This document shows, piece by piece, positions 17,183-25,755 of a stretch of DNA of 64,000 bases. Within the stretch, counting starts at the first letter, position 1. Each line of letters starts with the position of its first letter. The DNA comes from Phycisphaerae bacterium (lineage in GTDB: Bacteria; Planctomycetota; Phycisphaerae; Sedimentisphaerales; UBA12454): contig JBAZHC010000002.1 of NCBI GenBank assembly GCA_041652575.1, positions 124,001 to 188,000 on the forward strand, written 5' to 3'. The notes under the pieces are model-generated. The model had not been told where the DNA came from and searched no databases. It saw nothing but the letters and a program-made list of their open reading frames with translations. The position numbers and the translations under genes were made by a program.

Positions 17183-17205
17183 CGAATTTATCCGCCTCTG
17201 GCGGA
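17183..17205. repeat. REP-like palindrome, copy 2
   Basis: CGAATTTATCCGCC followed by a two-base centre and TGGCGGA, matching 8078-8100 except at the centre. It lies between the STAS gene stop and the ACT gene start on the minus strand. Confidence 0.6.
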
Positions 17206-17215
17206 ATAAGGTCTT

Positions 17216-17578
17216 TTATGCTTTTTTCAACTCGTCAATCGCACTTTGTGCGTCGGGATAAAATTTGAATAATTTATCGAGATTAGTGATTTTAAAAACA
17301 CGGTAGAGCTGCGGGTTTATACCGCTTATCATTACGTTGCCTTTTTGGGCGGACAACTTTTTCTTTGCGTCGAGGAGTATTCCCAGTGCCTGGGACGAGA
17401 AAAATTTAACGCCGGTAAAATCAATGAGAAGATTTTTGGGTTTTTGATTTTTTATAAGGTCCGAAATCTGCTGCGAAACAGCATCCAGCCCCTGGTCAGT
17501 GGTCAGACTTGTGACATTAAACGAGACTGTCGTCAGGGCATCTTCAGTTGTTATTTTTGTTATATTATAGTCGGTCAT
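17216..17578 (-). CDS. STAS-domain protein (anti-sigma factor antagonist type)
   Basis: A 120-residue single STAS domain. The sequence LLIDFTGVKFFSSQALGILLDAKKKL places Ser in the DxSxxxxxxSxGLG-like loop that is phosphorylated in SpoIIAA-type proteins (here FFSSQALG, residues about 67-74). Members work in partner-switching with a serine kinase and a sigma factor or other target. No kinase gene is adjacent, so the partner lies elsewhere. It sits between the ACT gene and oppF on the same strand. Confidence 0.85.
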   Translation of the reverse strand: MTDYNITKITTEDALTTVSFNVTSLTTDQGLDAVSQQISDLIKNQKPKNLLIDFTGVKFFSSQALGILLDAKKKLSAQKGNVMISGINPQLYRVFKITNLDKLFKFYPDAQSAIDELKKA

Positions 17579-17639
17579 ATTAAATCGAATACATTATATA
17601 CCTATATCGGCTAAAAAGTCGAGAAGCTTTTATCATAAA

Positions 17640-18596
17640 TCAGGCTTTAAAACACGCGGTTTTATGGCAGGGGGCCTTTTCCTCGAGCGGGGGCACATTT
17701 TTACTGCAAAAATCGTCGCCAATCGGGCATCGCCCGTAAAACGGACAGCCTGCGCACGGTTCCGCTTCCAGTACAGGGGCCGAAACGGATGTTCTCTTTC
17801 TTTCAGGTACAGGCAGGGGAATGGCGCTGAGAAGCAATTTCGTATAGGGGTGCAGAGGTTTTTCATATAAAGCGAGAGCAGGGGCGATTTCAACTATCTT
17901 GCCCATGTACATCACCGCCACATTATCGCTTATAAATTCAACCACCGACAAATCATGAGCGATAAAAAAATACGTCAGGTTGAACTGCTCCTGAAGGTCT
18001 TTGAGAAGGTTTAAAATCTGGGATTGAATTGAAACGTCCAGGGCGCTTACAGGCTCGTCGCAGATTACCAGTTTAGGCTCGACCGCCAGCGCCCTTGCGA
18101 TACCGATTCGCTGCCGCTGACCGCCGGAAAATTCGTGCGGATAGCGGTTAATATGAGAAGCCGAAAGGCCGACTTTCTCCAGCAGAATTGATATGCGGTC
18201 GATAAGTTCCGAGCCTTTTGCGATTTTATGAATCTTCAGGGGTTCTGCGATAATTGAGCCTATCGTCATTCTCGGATTCAGTGAACTGTACGGGTCCTGA
18301 AAGACTATCGATATATTTTTACGGATTCCCCGAAGCAGGGACTGAGGCATCGGCAAAATGTTTTCGTCGTTAAAATAAACTTTTCCGCTTGTTGCGTGGA
18401 TGAGTCTGGCTATCGTCCTTGCCGCGGTTGTCTTGCCTGAGCCGCTTTCGCCTACAAGCCCGAATGTGCTGCCGGCGGCAATCTCAAAACTTATATCGTC
18501 AACCGCTTTGACGTGGCCGACAGTTCTTCTGAGCAGTCCCTTTTTAATGGGAAACCACGTCTTAAGATTTTCAACATTTAATAAAATATTTTTCAT
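17640..18596 (-). CDS. oppF: Oligopeptide/dipeptide ABC transporter ATP-binding protein
   Basis: Cytosolic ATPase subunit of the Opp-type importer. Walker A GESGSGKTT (about 51-59), signature FSGGQRQRIGIARAL, Walker B KLVICDEPVSALD and the H-loop HDLSVV are all intact. The C-terminal oligopeptide-transporter extension has clustered Cys (CAGCPFYGRCPIGDDFC), as in the OppD/OppF/DppF families, where it can bind a 4Fe-4S cluster. It is the last gene of the five-gene operon, separated from oppD by 28 nt that hold a GTGGCTA repeat. OppF and DppF cannot be told apart here. Confidence 0.92.
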   Translation of the reverse strand: MKNILLNVENLKTWFPIKKGLLRRTVGHVKAVDDISFEIAAGSTFGLVGESGSGKTTAARTIARLIHATSGKVYFNDENILPMPQSLLRGIRKNISIVFQDPYSSLNPRMTIGSIIAEPLKIHKIAKGSELIDRISILLEKVGLSASHINRYPHEFSGGQRQRIGIARALAVEPKLVICDEPVSALDVSIQSQILNLLKDLQEQFNLTYFFIAHDLSVVEFISDNVAVMYMGKIVEIAPALALYEKPLHPYTKLLLSAIPLPVPERKRTSVSAPVLEAEPCAGCPFYGRCPIGDDFCSKNVPPLEEKAPCHKTACFKA

Positions 18597-18606
18597 TATT
18601 TTTTAT

Positions 18607-18627
18607 TTCTTTGTGTCTTTGTGGCTA
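18607..18627 (-). repeat. GTGGCTA-family repeat that supplies the oppD stop codon
   Basis: On the minus strand the element starts TAGCCACAAAGACACAAAG. Its first three bases are the TAG stop of oppD, and the rest fills the gap before oppF. It therefore sits exactly at a gene boundary inside an operon. Confidence 0.7.
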
Positions 18628-19614
18628 TTTATATCCTTCCGCGTACCAGCAGGCGGCGTAGTGATTATCGGAAACCTGTTTTAACGCAGGCTCCTGAGTT
18701 TGGCATTTTTTGTCATTGCAGCCTACAGGGCATCGCGGATGAAATTTACACCCGCTCGGAAAATTCAGCGGTTCCGGAACATTTCCTGCGATAGTATTTA
18801 ATCTGTTTTGTCTTGTGCCTAACTGCGGCAGGGAATTTAAAAGACCTTTCGTATAAGGATGCAAAGGTTTCCTGAAAAGTTCGACGCACGAACACCGTTC
18901 GGCGATTTTCGATGCGTACATTACCGCTACATTATCGGCTCGCTGGGCGACAACGCCGAGGTCGTGAGTTATCAGGAGAATACTCATTTTTTCGCTCTGC
19001 TGAAGTTCATCGAGCAAATCGAGTATCTGTGCCTGTATCGTAACGTCCAGTGCCGTCGTCGGCTCATCGGCAATCAGCAGCGAAGGTTTGCACGATATCG
19101 CCATTGCAATCATAACCCGCTGTCTCATTCCGCCTGAAAGCCGATGCGGATATTCATAGAGCCGTCGCGCAGGGTCGGGGATGCGGACTTTTTCGAGCAT
19201 CTGCCCGGCCATCAGCCATGCGTCGGAACGGTTTTTTTTTTGATGAAGTGATATTGTTTCGGCGATTTGGTAGCCTATTGTAAAAACCGGATTCAGGCTC
19301 GTCATCGGCTCCTGAAAAATCATCGCGATTTTATTACCGCGGATTTTCCGCATTTGTTTTTCAGGGAATTCGAGAATATTTTGACCGCGGAAAAGGATTT
19401 TCCCCGATGCAATCCTGCCCGCAGGTTTTTGTACGAGCTTCATAATCGAAAGGGCGGTAACGCTTTTGCCGCACCCGCTTTCGCCGACCAGAGCGAATGT
19501 TTCCCCGTTTTCTATATCGAATGAAACATCCTGAACGGCTTTGGCTTCGCCGTTTTCGGTATCGAAAGATGTCGAAAGATTGCTAATGGATAATAATGTC
19601 TTATTATCGCTCAT
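18625..19614 (-). CDS. oppD: Oligopeptide/dipeptide ABC transporter ATP-binding protein
   Basis: The second ATPase of the importer, 329 residues. Walker A GESGCGKSV, signature LSGGMRQRVMIAMAI, Walker B LLIADEPTTALD and switch HDLGVVAQRADNVAVMYASK are present. The C-terminal Cys motif CKFHPRCPVGC is typical of OppD/DppD. The last codon is followed by a TAG contributed by a dispersed repeat. It lies 4 nt after oppC. Confidence 0.92.
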   Translation of the reverse strand: MSDNKTLLSISNLSTSFDTENGEAKAVQDVSFDIENGETFALVGESGCGKSVTALSIMKLVQKPAGRIASGKILFRGQNILEFPEKQMRKIRGNKIAMIFQEPMTSLNPVFTIGYQIAETISLHQKKNRSDAWLMAGQMLEKVRIPDPARRLYEYPHRLSGGMRQRVMIAMAISCKPSLLIADEPTTALDVTIQAQILDLLDELQQSEKMSILLITHDLGVVAQRADNVAVMYASKIAERCSCVELFRKPLHPYTKGLLNSLPQLGTRQNRLNTIAGNVPEPLNFPSGCKFHPRCPVGCNDKKCQTQEPALKQVSDNHYAACWYAEGYK

Positions 19615-19618
19615 AGGG

Positions 19619-20572
19619 TTATTGCACCTTCAGTTTCGGGTCGAGCGAATCTCTAAGAGCGTCGCCGAATATATTTAATGCCAGCGAAATAATAAATATT
19701 GCCGCGGTGGCCGCCGTCATTTCCCACCAGTAGCCCTTGGGCAAATCCAGCCTTGCCGCGTCAATCATAGCGCCCCAGCTCGGACTGTTTTTTTCGCCCA
19801 GTCCCAGAAAACTCAAAATCACCTCAGCCTGTATGAACCCGACGAACTGCAGGGAAAAGCTGATTATAATCAGATGAAAAACATTCGGGATAAGATGTCT
19901 GAAAATTATCCTCGAACTGCCGCATCCGTAAGATTGTGCCGCTAAAATATAATCCCGCTCTTTATGTTTCATAACCTCGCCGCGGATAAGCCGGCAAATG
20001 CCCACCCAGCTTGTCAGGCCGATTGCAAGGTAAACGGTCGATATGCCTGAAAGCGATATTGTGCCGAGACCCAGCCAATGGAGGCTGAGCGTTTTCCCCC
20101 TGAGCACAAGAGCGAAAGCGAGGATAAGCAGAATATAGGGAATAGAGCTTAATGTCGTATAGAGCCACACGACTATGTCGTCGATGAAGCCGCGGAAGTA
20201 TCCTGCCGCGGCGCCGAGAGGAACGCCTATTGACATACTGATGATGGATGCCCAAAAGGCAACGGTCAGGGAAACTCTCGCTCCGTATATGGTTTTTCGC
20301 AAAACAGAACGGCCAAGAAAATCGGTGCCTAAAATATTTTGTTTGTTCGGCCTTTCATATTCTTTGCCGACCTGCTGGTTCCAGTCCAGAAATGGCACAT
20401 CGATTTTTGTCCAATTGGCCAGATAGATAAACATTACGACAAGGATATAAACGACTATTATGCCCAGTGAATACATAGCGAGCTTATGCTTGCGCAATTG
20501 TCTGAGGCTGTCGGCCCAGTAGCTTCGGCCTTTAATCTTCGGAACATTGTTTTTTTCTTTTGCCTTATTCAA
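19619..20572 (-). CDS. oppC: Oligopeptide ABC transporter permease
   Basis: A 317-residue inner-membrane permease. A long N-terminal cytoplasmic segment and first helix (MYSLGIIVVYILVVMFIYLA) precede the BPD_transp_1 domain. The EAA loop ILAAQSYGCGSSRIIFRHLIPN marks where it docks on the ATPases. LGTDFLGRSVLRKTIYGARVSL is the conserved OppC/DppC N-terminal motif. It overlaps oppB by 8 nt. Confidence 0.92.
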   Translation of the reverse strand: MNKAKEKNNVPKIKGRSYWADSLRQLRKHKLAMYSLGIIVVYILVVMFIYLANWTKIDVPFLDWNQQVGKEYERPNKQNILGTDFLGRSVLRKTIYGARVSLTVAFWASIISMSIGVPLGAAAGYFRGFIDDIVVWLYTTLSSIPYILLILAFALVLRGKTLSLHWLGLGTISLSGISTVYLAIGLTSWVGICRLIRGEVMKHKERDYILAAQSYGCGSSRIIFRHLIPNVFHLIIISFSLQFVGFIQAEVILSFLGLGEKNSPSWGAMIDAARLDLPKGYWWEMTAATAAIFIISLALNIFGDALRDSLDPKLKVQ

Positions 20573-21506
20573 AGCTTACCCTCGGGTCCACAATTGAATA
20601 ACATATATCGGTAATCAGGTTGAACACGACAAACAGGATTGCCCCGATGAACGTCATTGCGTTTATAACCTGAAAATCCCGCGCTCCGATGGCGTCAATC
20701 ATCAGGTATCCAAGTCCCGGAATCCCGAAAAATCTTTCTAACAGCAGCGAACCTAAAAACAAAAATGGTATTGCCAGGATAACCTGTGTGATAATAGGTA
20801 TCATCGCGTTTTTGAGAACGTGACGGAAAAGAACCGAACGGCTGCTGAGTCCTTTGGCGAAAGCCGTTCGGACATAATCGTTGCGTAATTCATCGAGCAT
20901 AACAGTGCGGTAAAATCGCAGGTTTCCGCCAAGCCCTGCGATGATGCCTATAAGAACAGGCAGCGCGACATATTGCGGCAAAGGCAAATCCGGCCAGAAA
21001 TAAACAGGGAACAGTCCCCATTTGAAGGCCAGGAAATACTGTCCGAACAGAATAAAACTCAAAAACGGAACGCTCATCAGCACAACGCATATAAATACCG
21101 ACATAATATCGATTATCGTCCCGCGGAAGAAAGCGACTATCAGCGCCAGGCTGATTGATATTGCAACTTCGCCGATAAACATCGGAACCGTCAGCGACAA
21201 AGACGGCAGCGCGCCTTGTGCGATTTTAGTGATTATCAGTTCGCGGTCGCTCCAGGACCTGCCGAACTGGAATGTCAGGCAGTTTTTCAAATGGTTTATA
21301 AACTGGCTGTCCCACGACAGAAACAAAGGCTTGTCCCAGCCGTATTCGGCACGGATTTCTTTTATGGTTTCTGCCGATGCCGCTTTGCCTGCTATCTGGT
21401 CGGACACATCCCCGCTGACAACGTTGAACAATATAAACGTTACCAGGAGGACTCCGAAAATTATCGGAATCGTATAAAGCAGTCGTCTTATTATATATGC
21501 AATCAT
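20565..21506 (-). CDS. oppB: Oligopeptide ABC transporter permease
   Basis: A 313-residue permease starting MIAYIIRRLLYTIPIIFGVLL, the classic OppB/DppB start. The EAA loop YVRTAFAKGLSSRSVLFRHVLKNAMIPI and end ICYSIVDPRVSFE are typical. It overlaps oppA by 4 nt (ATGA) and oppC by 8 nt, so the operon is tightly coupled. Confidence 0.92.
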   Translation of the reverse strand: MIAYIIRRLLYTIPIIFGVLLVTFILFNVVSGDVSDQIAGKAASAETIKEIRAEYGWDKPLFLSWDSQFINHLKNCLTFQFGRSWSDRELIITKIAQGALPSLSLTVPMFIGEVAISISLALIVAFFRGTIIDIMSVFICVVLMSVPFLSFILFGQYFLAFKWGLFPVYFWPDLPLPQYVALPVLIGIIAGLGGNLRFYRTVMLDELRNDYVRTAFAKGLSSRSVLFRHVLKNAMIPIITQVILAIPFLFLGSLLLERFFGIPGLGYLMIDAIGARDFQVINAMTFIGAILFVVFNLITDICYSIVDPRVSFE

Positions 21507-23332
21507 TTTAATTTTCTTAAAAGTTCTTTATATGCGGCTTTTTTTGCCTCGTCAACCCTGCGGTATTTGCTCGTCCCGTATGCGAAGGCGTTCGGTTTGA
21601 TATTCATTGCCCAGTCGTGCGTCAGAATAAATGCCACTCCGTGCGTAAGAAATATTGCCGGGCAGTCTTTTACGACTACTTCTTCGGCCTTTTTATAAAG
21701 AGCGTCTCTTTCGGCCCCGTCAGACATTACATAGGCCTTTTCATATATCTGGTCGAATTCAGGATTGGAATAGTTGAAGTTATTCGACCCGGGAGAAACA
21801 TTTTTGCTGTAGAAAAGCTGTAGAAAATTTTCCGCGTCAGGGATATCTCCAACCCAGCCCAGCGCGAATATTTGTGCGCTTTTAGTCTTGATTTTATTCT
21901 GGAACGTCGGCCAATCCATATAATCCATCTCTACATCGAGTCCGGCATCGCTGAAACATCTTTTGAGAAAATCGCCTTGCTGCCTGAAAACAATATCTGT
22001 CCCGGGCATTGACAGTACCAGCCTCGGCAGTTTAGAGCCATAGATTTGCTCGGCTTCCTTTACCAGTTTTCTGGCCTTTTGAACATTATATGAAGTTTGC
22101 GATATATTTTTGATATTCGCATTGTAGCAGCTCATCAATGGCGGAATAAAGCCGTAAGCCGCCTCGCTGCGGTTGTTGGTGAATAATTCGACATATTTGT
22201 CCCTGTCAACGGCGCAGCTTAATGCCATACGCAGCGGCAGATTTTTGCCGAGAACTTCGTCTTCCATATTGAACCCGAACCAGTAAGTGCTTGGGTCTCG
22301 GAAAGTCAGCAGTTTGATATTTCTTGCCCGCATTTCAGGCGTGAGTTGCCGTCTGAGGTCGATGGCCTCGGAAAAATTGTCTTTCGGTATGCCCGAGACG
22401 TCGATTTTACCCTGCAAAAACAAAAACCATTGCGGCGGGTCTTCCTGTATAAGAACAGTTACCAGCCTGTTCGTCAGTGGAAGTTTTTTGCCGGCATCGG
22501 CGAGAATACCGTTTGTTGCGTCGTTTGCTTCGCCTTCAGACGGATAAAATTCGTCTCTGAAAGTAGGATTTTTGACCATTTCAATATAACTGCCTTTATG
22601 CCAGCGATTCAGTTTGTACGGCCCGGTTCCGACAGGGTGGTTTATTATATCTTTCCTGTAATAATCGACCGCCTCTTTCGCCATTGGCGCCGTCGGCAGA
22701 TGGGCCAGCATATAGACAATCTGCGGCCACGGCCTTCTTAATTTTATTACGAGCGTCCAGTCGTCGGGTGTTTGCAGGCCTTCGACAGGCGTATTATAAT
22801 CTACGTCCGCCGATGTTTTACAGGTCTTTGAATATTGCCTGAATTCATCGAGGCCGGTAATTTTATTGTCGAATATCCACCAGTTTTTGCTTATGTATTT
22901 TATATCCGCGATTCTCTTCCATGCGAACACGAAATCGCCCGCCTTCAGTTCTCTGCCTTTGTCGTCTTTGAAGCATTTATCGTCTGTAAACAGCACACCT
23001 TTCTTTATCTTTATCGTATAGACAAGCCCGTCTTCGCTTACCGTCGGCATATTTTCAGCCAGGCATGGAATAATTTGATACGGCCTTTTGAGATAGTGGT
23101 ATTGATATAGGCATTCGATCATTTGGCTGGCGATGATGGAAGATGTTACGTCGCCGATATCGCCGGGGTCGAGCCCTCTGACTTTTGCGCCGTGTGTGCT
23201 GTAGAGAACGGTATCGTTGGGATCTGCTTTTGCCGGAGAGTTTAATTTTTTACCGAATAGCAGTACTAAAAATATTATGATGATTAGCAGGAGAAAGAAA
23301 AAAAATATTTTCAGGGTCACACGGCCATTCAT
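21503..23332 (-). CDS. oppA: Extracytoplasmic oligopeptide-binding protein (SBP family 5)
   Basis: A 609-residue peptide-binding protein of the Opp importer. VRGLDPGDIGDVTSSIIASQMIECLY and PVGTGPYKLNRW are family-5 solute-binding signatures, and GDIPDAENFLQLFYSKN lies in the C-terminal lobe. The N-terminus (TLKIFFFFLLLIIIIFLVLLFG) is a long hydrophobic helix with no lipobox Cys or clear cleavage site, so the protein is probably held by an uncleaved anchor rather than lipid. GGAGG precedes the ATG by 9 nt. First gene of oppABCDF. Confidence 0.9.
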   Translation of the reverse strand: MNGRVTLKIFFFFLLLIIIIFLVLLFGKKLNSPAKADPNDTVLYSTHGAKVRGLDPGDIGDVTSSIIASQMIECLYQYHYLKRPYQIIPCLAENMPTVSEDGLVYTIKIKKGVLFTDDKCFKDDKGRELKAGDFVFAWKRIADIKYISKNWWIFDNKITGLDEFRQYSKTCKTSADVDYNTPVEGLQTPDDWTLVIKLRRPWPQIVYMLAHLPTAPMAKEAVDYYRKDIINHPVGTGPYKLNRWHKGSYIEMVKNPTFRDEFYPSEGEANDATNGILADAGKKLPLTNRLVTVLIQEDPPQWFLFLQGKIDVSGIPKDNFSEAIDLRRQLTPEMRARNIKLLTFRDPSTYWFGFNMEDEVLGKNLPLRMALSCAVDRDKYVELFTNNRSEAAYGFIPPLMSCYNANIKNISQTSYNVQKARKLVKEAEQIYGSKLPRLVLSMPGTDIVFRQQGDFLKRCFSDAGLDVEMDYMDWPTFQNKIKTKSAQIFALGWVGDIPDAENFLQLFYSKNVSPGSNNFNYSNPEFDQIYEKAYVMSDGAERDALYKKAEEVVVKDCPAIFLTHGVAFILTHDWAMNIKPNAFAYGTSKYRRVDEAKKAAYKELLRKLK

Positions 23333-23362
23333 CAGGACAAACCTCCATTGTCTGTCTGGTAT

Positions 23363-24514
23363 TTATGAGGGATTATTTACATCTGGTTGCGTTTGGGTCT
23401 TTTTTTCCGCTTGAGGCGGTTTGGGCAATTCAGGCGGGCCAGTCTTGGCTGTCCCGTCCGTATTTCTGCCGTAATCGAAACCTGCTGCCGCCGGTAATTT
23501 TCCTAAGGTGCTTGCGGAACCGAAAAGTGAATCTGCCTCGGCAAGCAGTGCCGAGCCGCCGCCTTTTTCAATCGCTCTTTTTAACGAACCCTGCCAGTCA
23601 GGAATAAAACGGCCCAAAAGTTTCTCGGACTGGGTGATTACCGAGACAAGATTGCTCCGGCTCGTCTCGCTGAGACTCTGGTCGGCAACTATATATTTTT
23701 GTATCACAAGCGAATAAAGAATAGCGAAATTTTTAGCCATCGCTCGGCTGCTGTCGGCATCTATTTGAGTTCTGTCCGCCAAAGCCTTTAGTATTGAAGC
23801 GTCAGTCATTTCATCGTCAGCTTTCCATGCCATATAAAGGTCTATTCTCTTCTGCGATATGGCCGTCAGCATATCATTTGCCGCCGGCTGCTTTACCCCT
23901 GATGCGAACTGGGCCAGAAGGATTAGGATATCGCCGGATTGTTCTGTCTTTGCCGCCGCCCCAAGCTTCTGCGTAAATTCCTGCGACAACCGCCGGCTTT
24001 CTTCAGATGTATCGTTAAGCTGGCGAAGAATATTGGTATTACTCAGGGAATTTACGGCCCAATATCGAACTATAACATCTGGGCTTTGAAGATAATCAAG
24101 GGCCATTTTAGCCGTTTCAGTATTGGCAAGGTCATTGACTAAAATCAATAAGTTCGTTGTCAGAAGAGTCTTACGATAGCTTTCTGGCAGGGCGTTTATA
24201 TTTTTAAAAACACTCGACATTTCTTTCTGGACGGACGTGAAGAACCGCGGCCCATACTGAATCTGACCGCTTTCGAGCAATGACGTGCTTCGGCTTATAA
24301 TCGTGGTACGTAGCGAGGCAATATCTGAAAAATCGGTTTTCGCGATAAATTCAGAAAAAGCTTCCCCTAAAAACTCCTCTATAACCGCCGTATCAGCATC
24401 GACTAATATCTCCTTGCCTCTAACAACATCTATTTTCGCGGTATTGACGGCATAAACGGGGAACAGAGCTGACAATAAAACTAATCCGCAGAAAATAATG
24501 TAATTTATACGCAT
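23363..24514 (-). CDS. Secreted helical-repeat-like protein
   Basis: Not assigned to a named family. From ATG at 24514 it has 383 residues: a signal peptide (MRINYIIFCGLVLLSALFPVYA), then a mostly alpha-helical body whose segment MALDYLQSPDVIVRYWAVNSLSN resembles HEAT-type repeats, and a Pro/Lys/Gln-rich C-terminal tail (KTGPPELPKPPQAEKKTQTQ). An upstream in-frame Met at 24559 would place 15 extra residues before the signal and is less likely. It lies 30 nt upstream of oppA on the same strand, so co-transcription with the importer is likely. Confidence 0.7.
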   Translation of the reverse strand: MRINYIIFCGLVLLSALFPVYAVNTAKIDVVRGKEILVDADTAVIEEFLGEAFSEFIAKTDFSDIASLRTTIISRSTSLLESGQIQYGPRFFTSVQKEMSSVFKNINALPESYRKTLLTTNLLILVNDLANTETAKMALDYLQSPDVIVRYWAVNSLSNTNILRQLNDTSEESRRLSQEFTQKLGAAAKTEQSGDILILLAQFASGVKQPAANDMLTAISQKRIDLYMAWKADDEMTDASILKALADRTQIDADSSRAMAKNFAILYSLVIQKYIVADQSLSETSRSNLVSVITQSEKLLGRFIPDWQGSLKRAIEKGGGSALLAEADSLFGSASTLGKLPAAAGFDYGRNTDGTAKTGPPELPKPPQAEKKTQTQPDVNNPS

Positions 24515-24728
24515 AGTTCGTAAATTCCGAAAAAAACTGAAAATAGGTAAAATTAACATCTAAAAAAGTATACAAAACTGCCGTTTCTGTCAAGGTTATT
24601 TCCATATTAGCGAGCTTATTACTCATATAACCAAATTTTGGCTGGTAATCTGTGCTGAAATCATTAGAATTCATTGCTCAAATACTTGGATTGTGCTGTA
24701 AAATTATGGGTTTTATAGCTGGAAAGAT

Positions 24729-25730
24729 ATGAAAAGTTTTAGGCTGATTATAATATTGTTCATAGCTGTTGTTTGCAGCGGCGGGTATTGCCGGGTTGCA
24801 TTGGCGGTTGTGCAGCAAAAAGACGACGTAAACACGCCGGCCAAAAATGAAGTTATAAAATCCGAACCTAACGATAGCGGCGATGCCAATAACAATGGGG
24901 AACTTTTGAGTGCGGCCGAAGTTGAAGGGCCCAATACCCCTGACGGTTATATCGGAGGCGATGCCTTCAATCTTGGTTTTACCGGGATTTTAAAAGGGTA
25001 TGTAAATCAGCATGGACTTGTAAATTACGCCAAATTGAGACGATTTCGGCTCGAGTTAAATGACGCGGTCGAAAAATTTTACAGTCTCAAGCCGGAAGTC
25101 TATATTACATGGTCGAGAAATGAAAAAATTGCGTTCTGGATTAATGCCTATAATATTTGCACCTTGAAAGGTATCATTGAAAATTATCCTGTAAAACCTT
25201 CGAGGTTTATGCTCCTTTTTTATCCCGCAAACAGTGTTATGCACATCAGCGGGTTAAGAGACCAGACATATTTTATGATAATGGGGATACAGTACACTCT
25301 CGATGAAATCGAAAGAGATGTGCTTCTCGGAAGGTTCGAAGAGCCAAGGTCCTGTTTCGCCGTCAGTTACGGAACTATGGGAAGCGCCCCGCTGAAACCG
25401 GAACCTTATATAGGGAAAGTACTCGAAAAACAGCTTGACGAGCAAATGCGGAATTATTTCAGCCGCCCGGATGCCCTCCGGATTGATGAGACCAACAATG
25501 TTGTTTATCTTTCGCCTATATTCAAAATGTATAAATGGCACGAAGACGCGTTTTTAAAACGGTATGAAACCAATAAGCTTTTCAGAGAGTACCTGCCTGT
25601 CGACAGGGCGATACTTAACTTCGTAAAGGATTTTATCTCGGAACCGAATGCGAATTTTCTTAAACGAAAACAATATTCGATTGAATATATAAAGTACAAC
25701 TGGCAGCTTAATGAACAGCCGGCGGAATAA
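24729..25730 (+). CDS. DUF547 domain protein, exported
   Basis: A 333-residue protein with a signal peptide (FRLIIILFIAVVCSGGYC) and a low-complexity linker (about 30-70) before the DUF547 domain. VNYAKLRRFRLELNDAVEKF, KIAFWINAYNICTLKGIIENYP and LDEIERDVLLGRFEEPRSCFAVSYG are the family's conserved blocks. DUF547 proteins are widespread; the fold is related to transglutaminase-like enzymes but the activity is not established. GGYC could act as a lipobox. Confidence 0.85.
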   Translation: MKSFRLIIILFIAVVCSGGYCRVALAVVQQKDDVNTPAKNEVIKSEPNDSGDANNNGELLSAAEVEGPNTPDGYIGGDAFNLGFTGILKGYVNQHGLVNYAKLRRFRLELNDAVEKFYSLKPEVYITWSRNEKIAFWINAYNICTLKGIIENYPVKPSRFMLLFYPANSVMHISGLRDQTYFMIMGIQYTLDEIERDVLLGRFEEPRSCFAVSYGTMGSAPLKPEPYIGKVLEKQLDEQMRNYFSRPDALRIDETNNVVYLSPIFKMYKWHEDAFLKRYETNKLFREYLPVDRAILNFVKDFISEPNANFLKRKQYSIEYIKYNWQLNEQPAE

Positions 25731-25755
25731 TTAATTAATAAGGAAAAGATAAACT

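Noticed and set aside
25731..25755. Possible SAM riboswitch before metK
   Set aside because: Only 25 nt separate it from the upstream gene.
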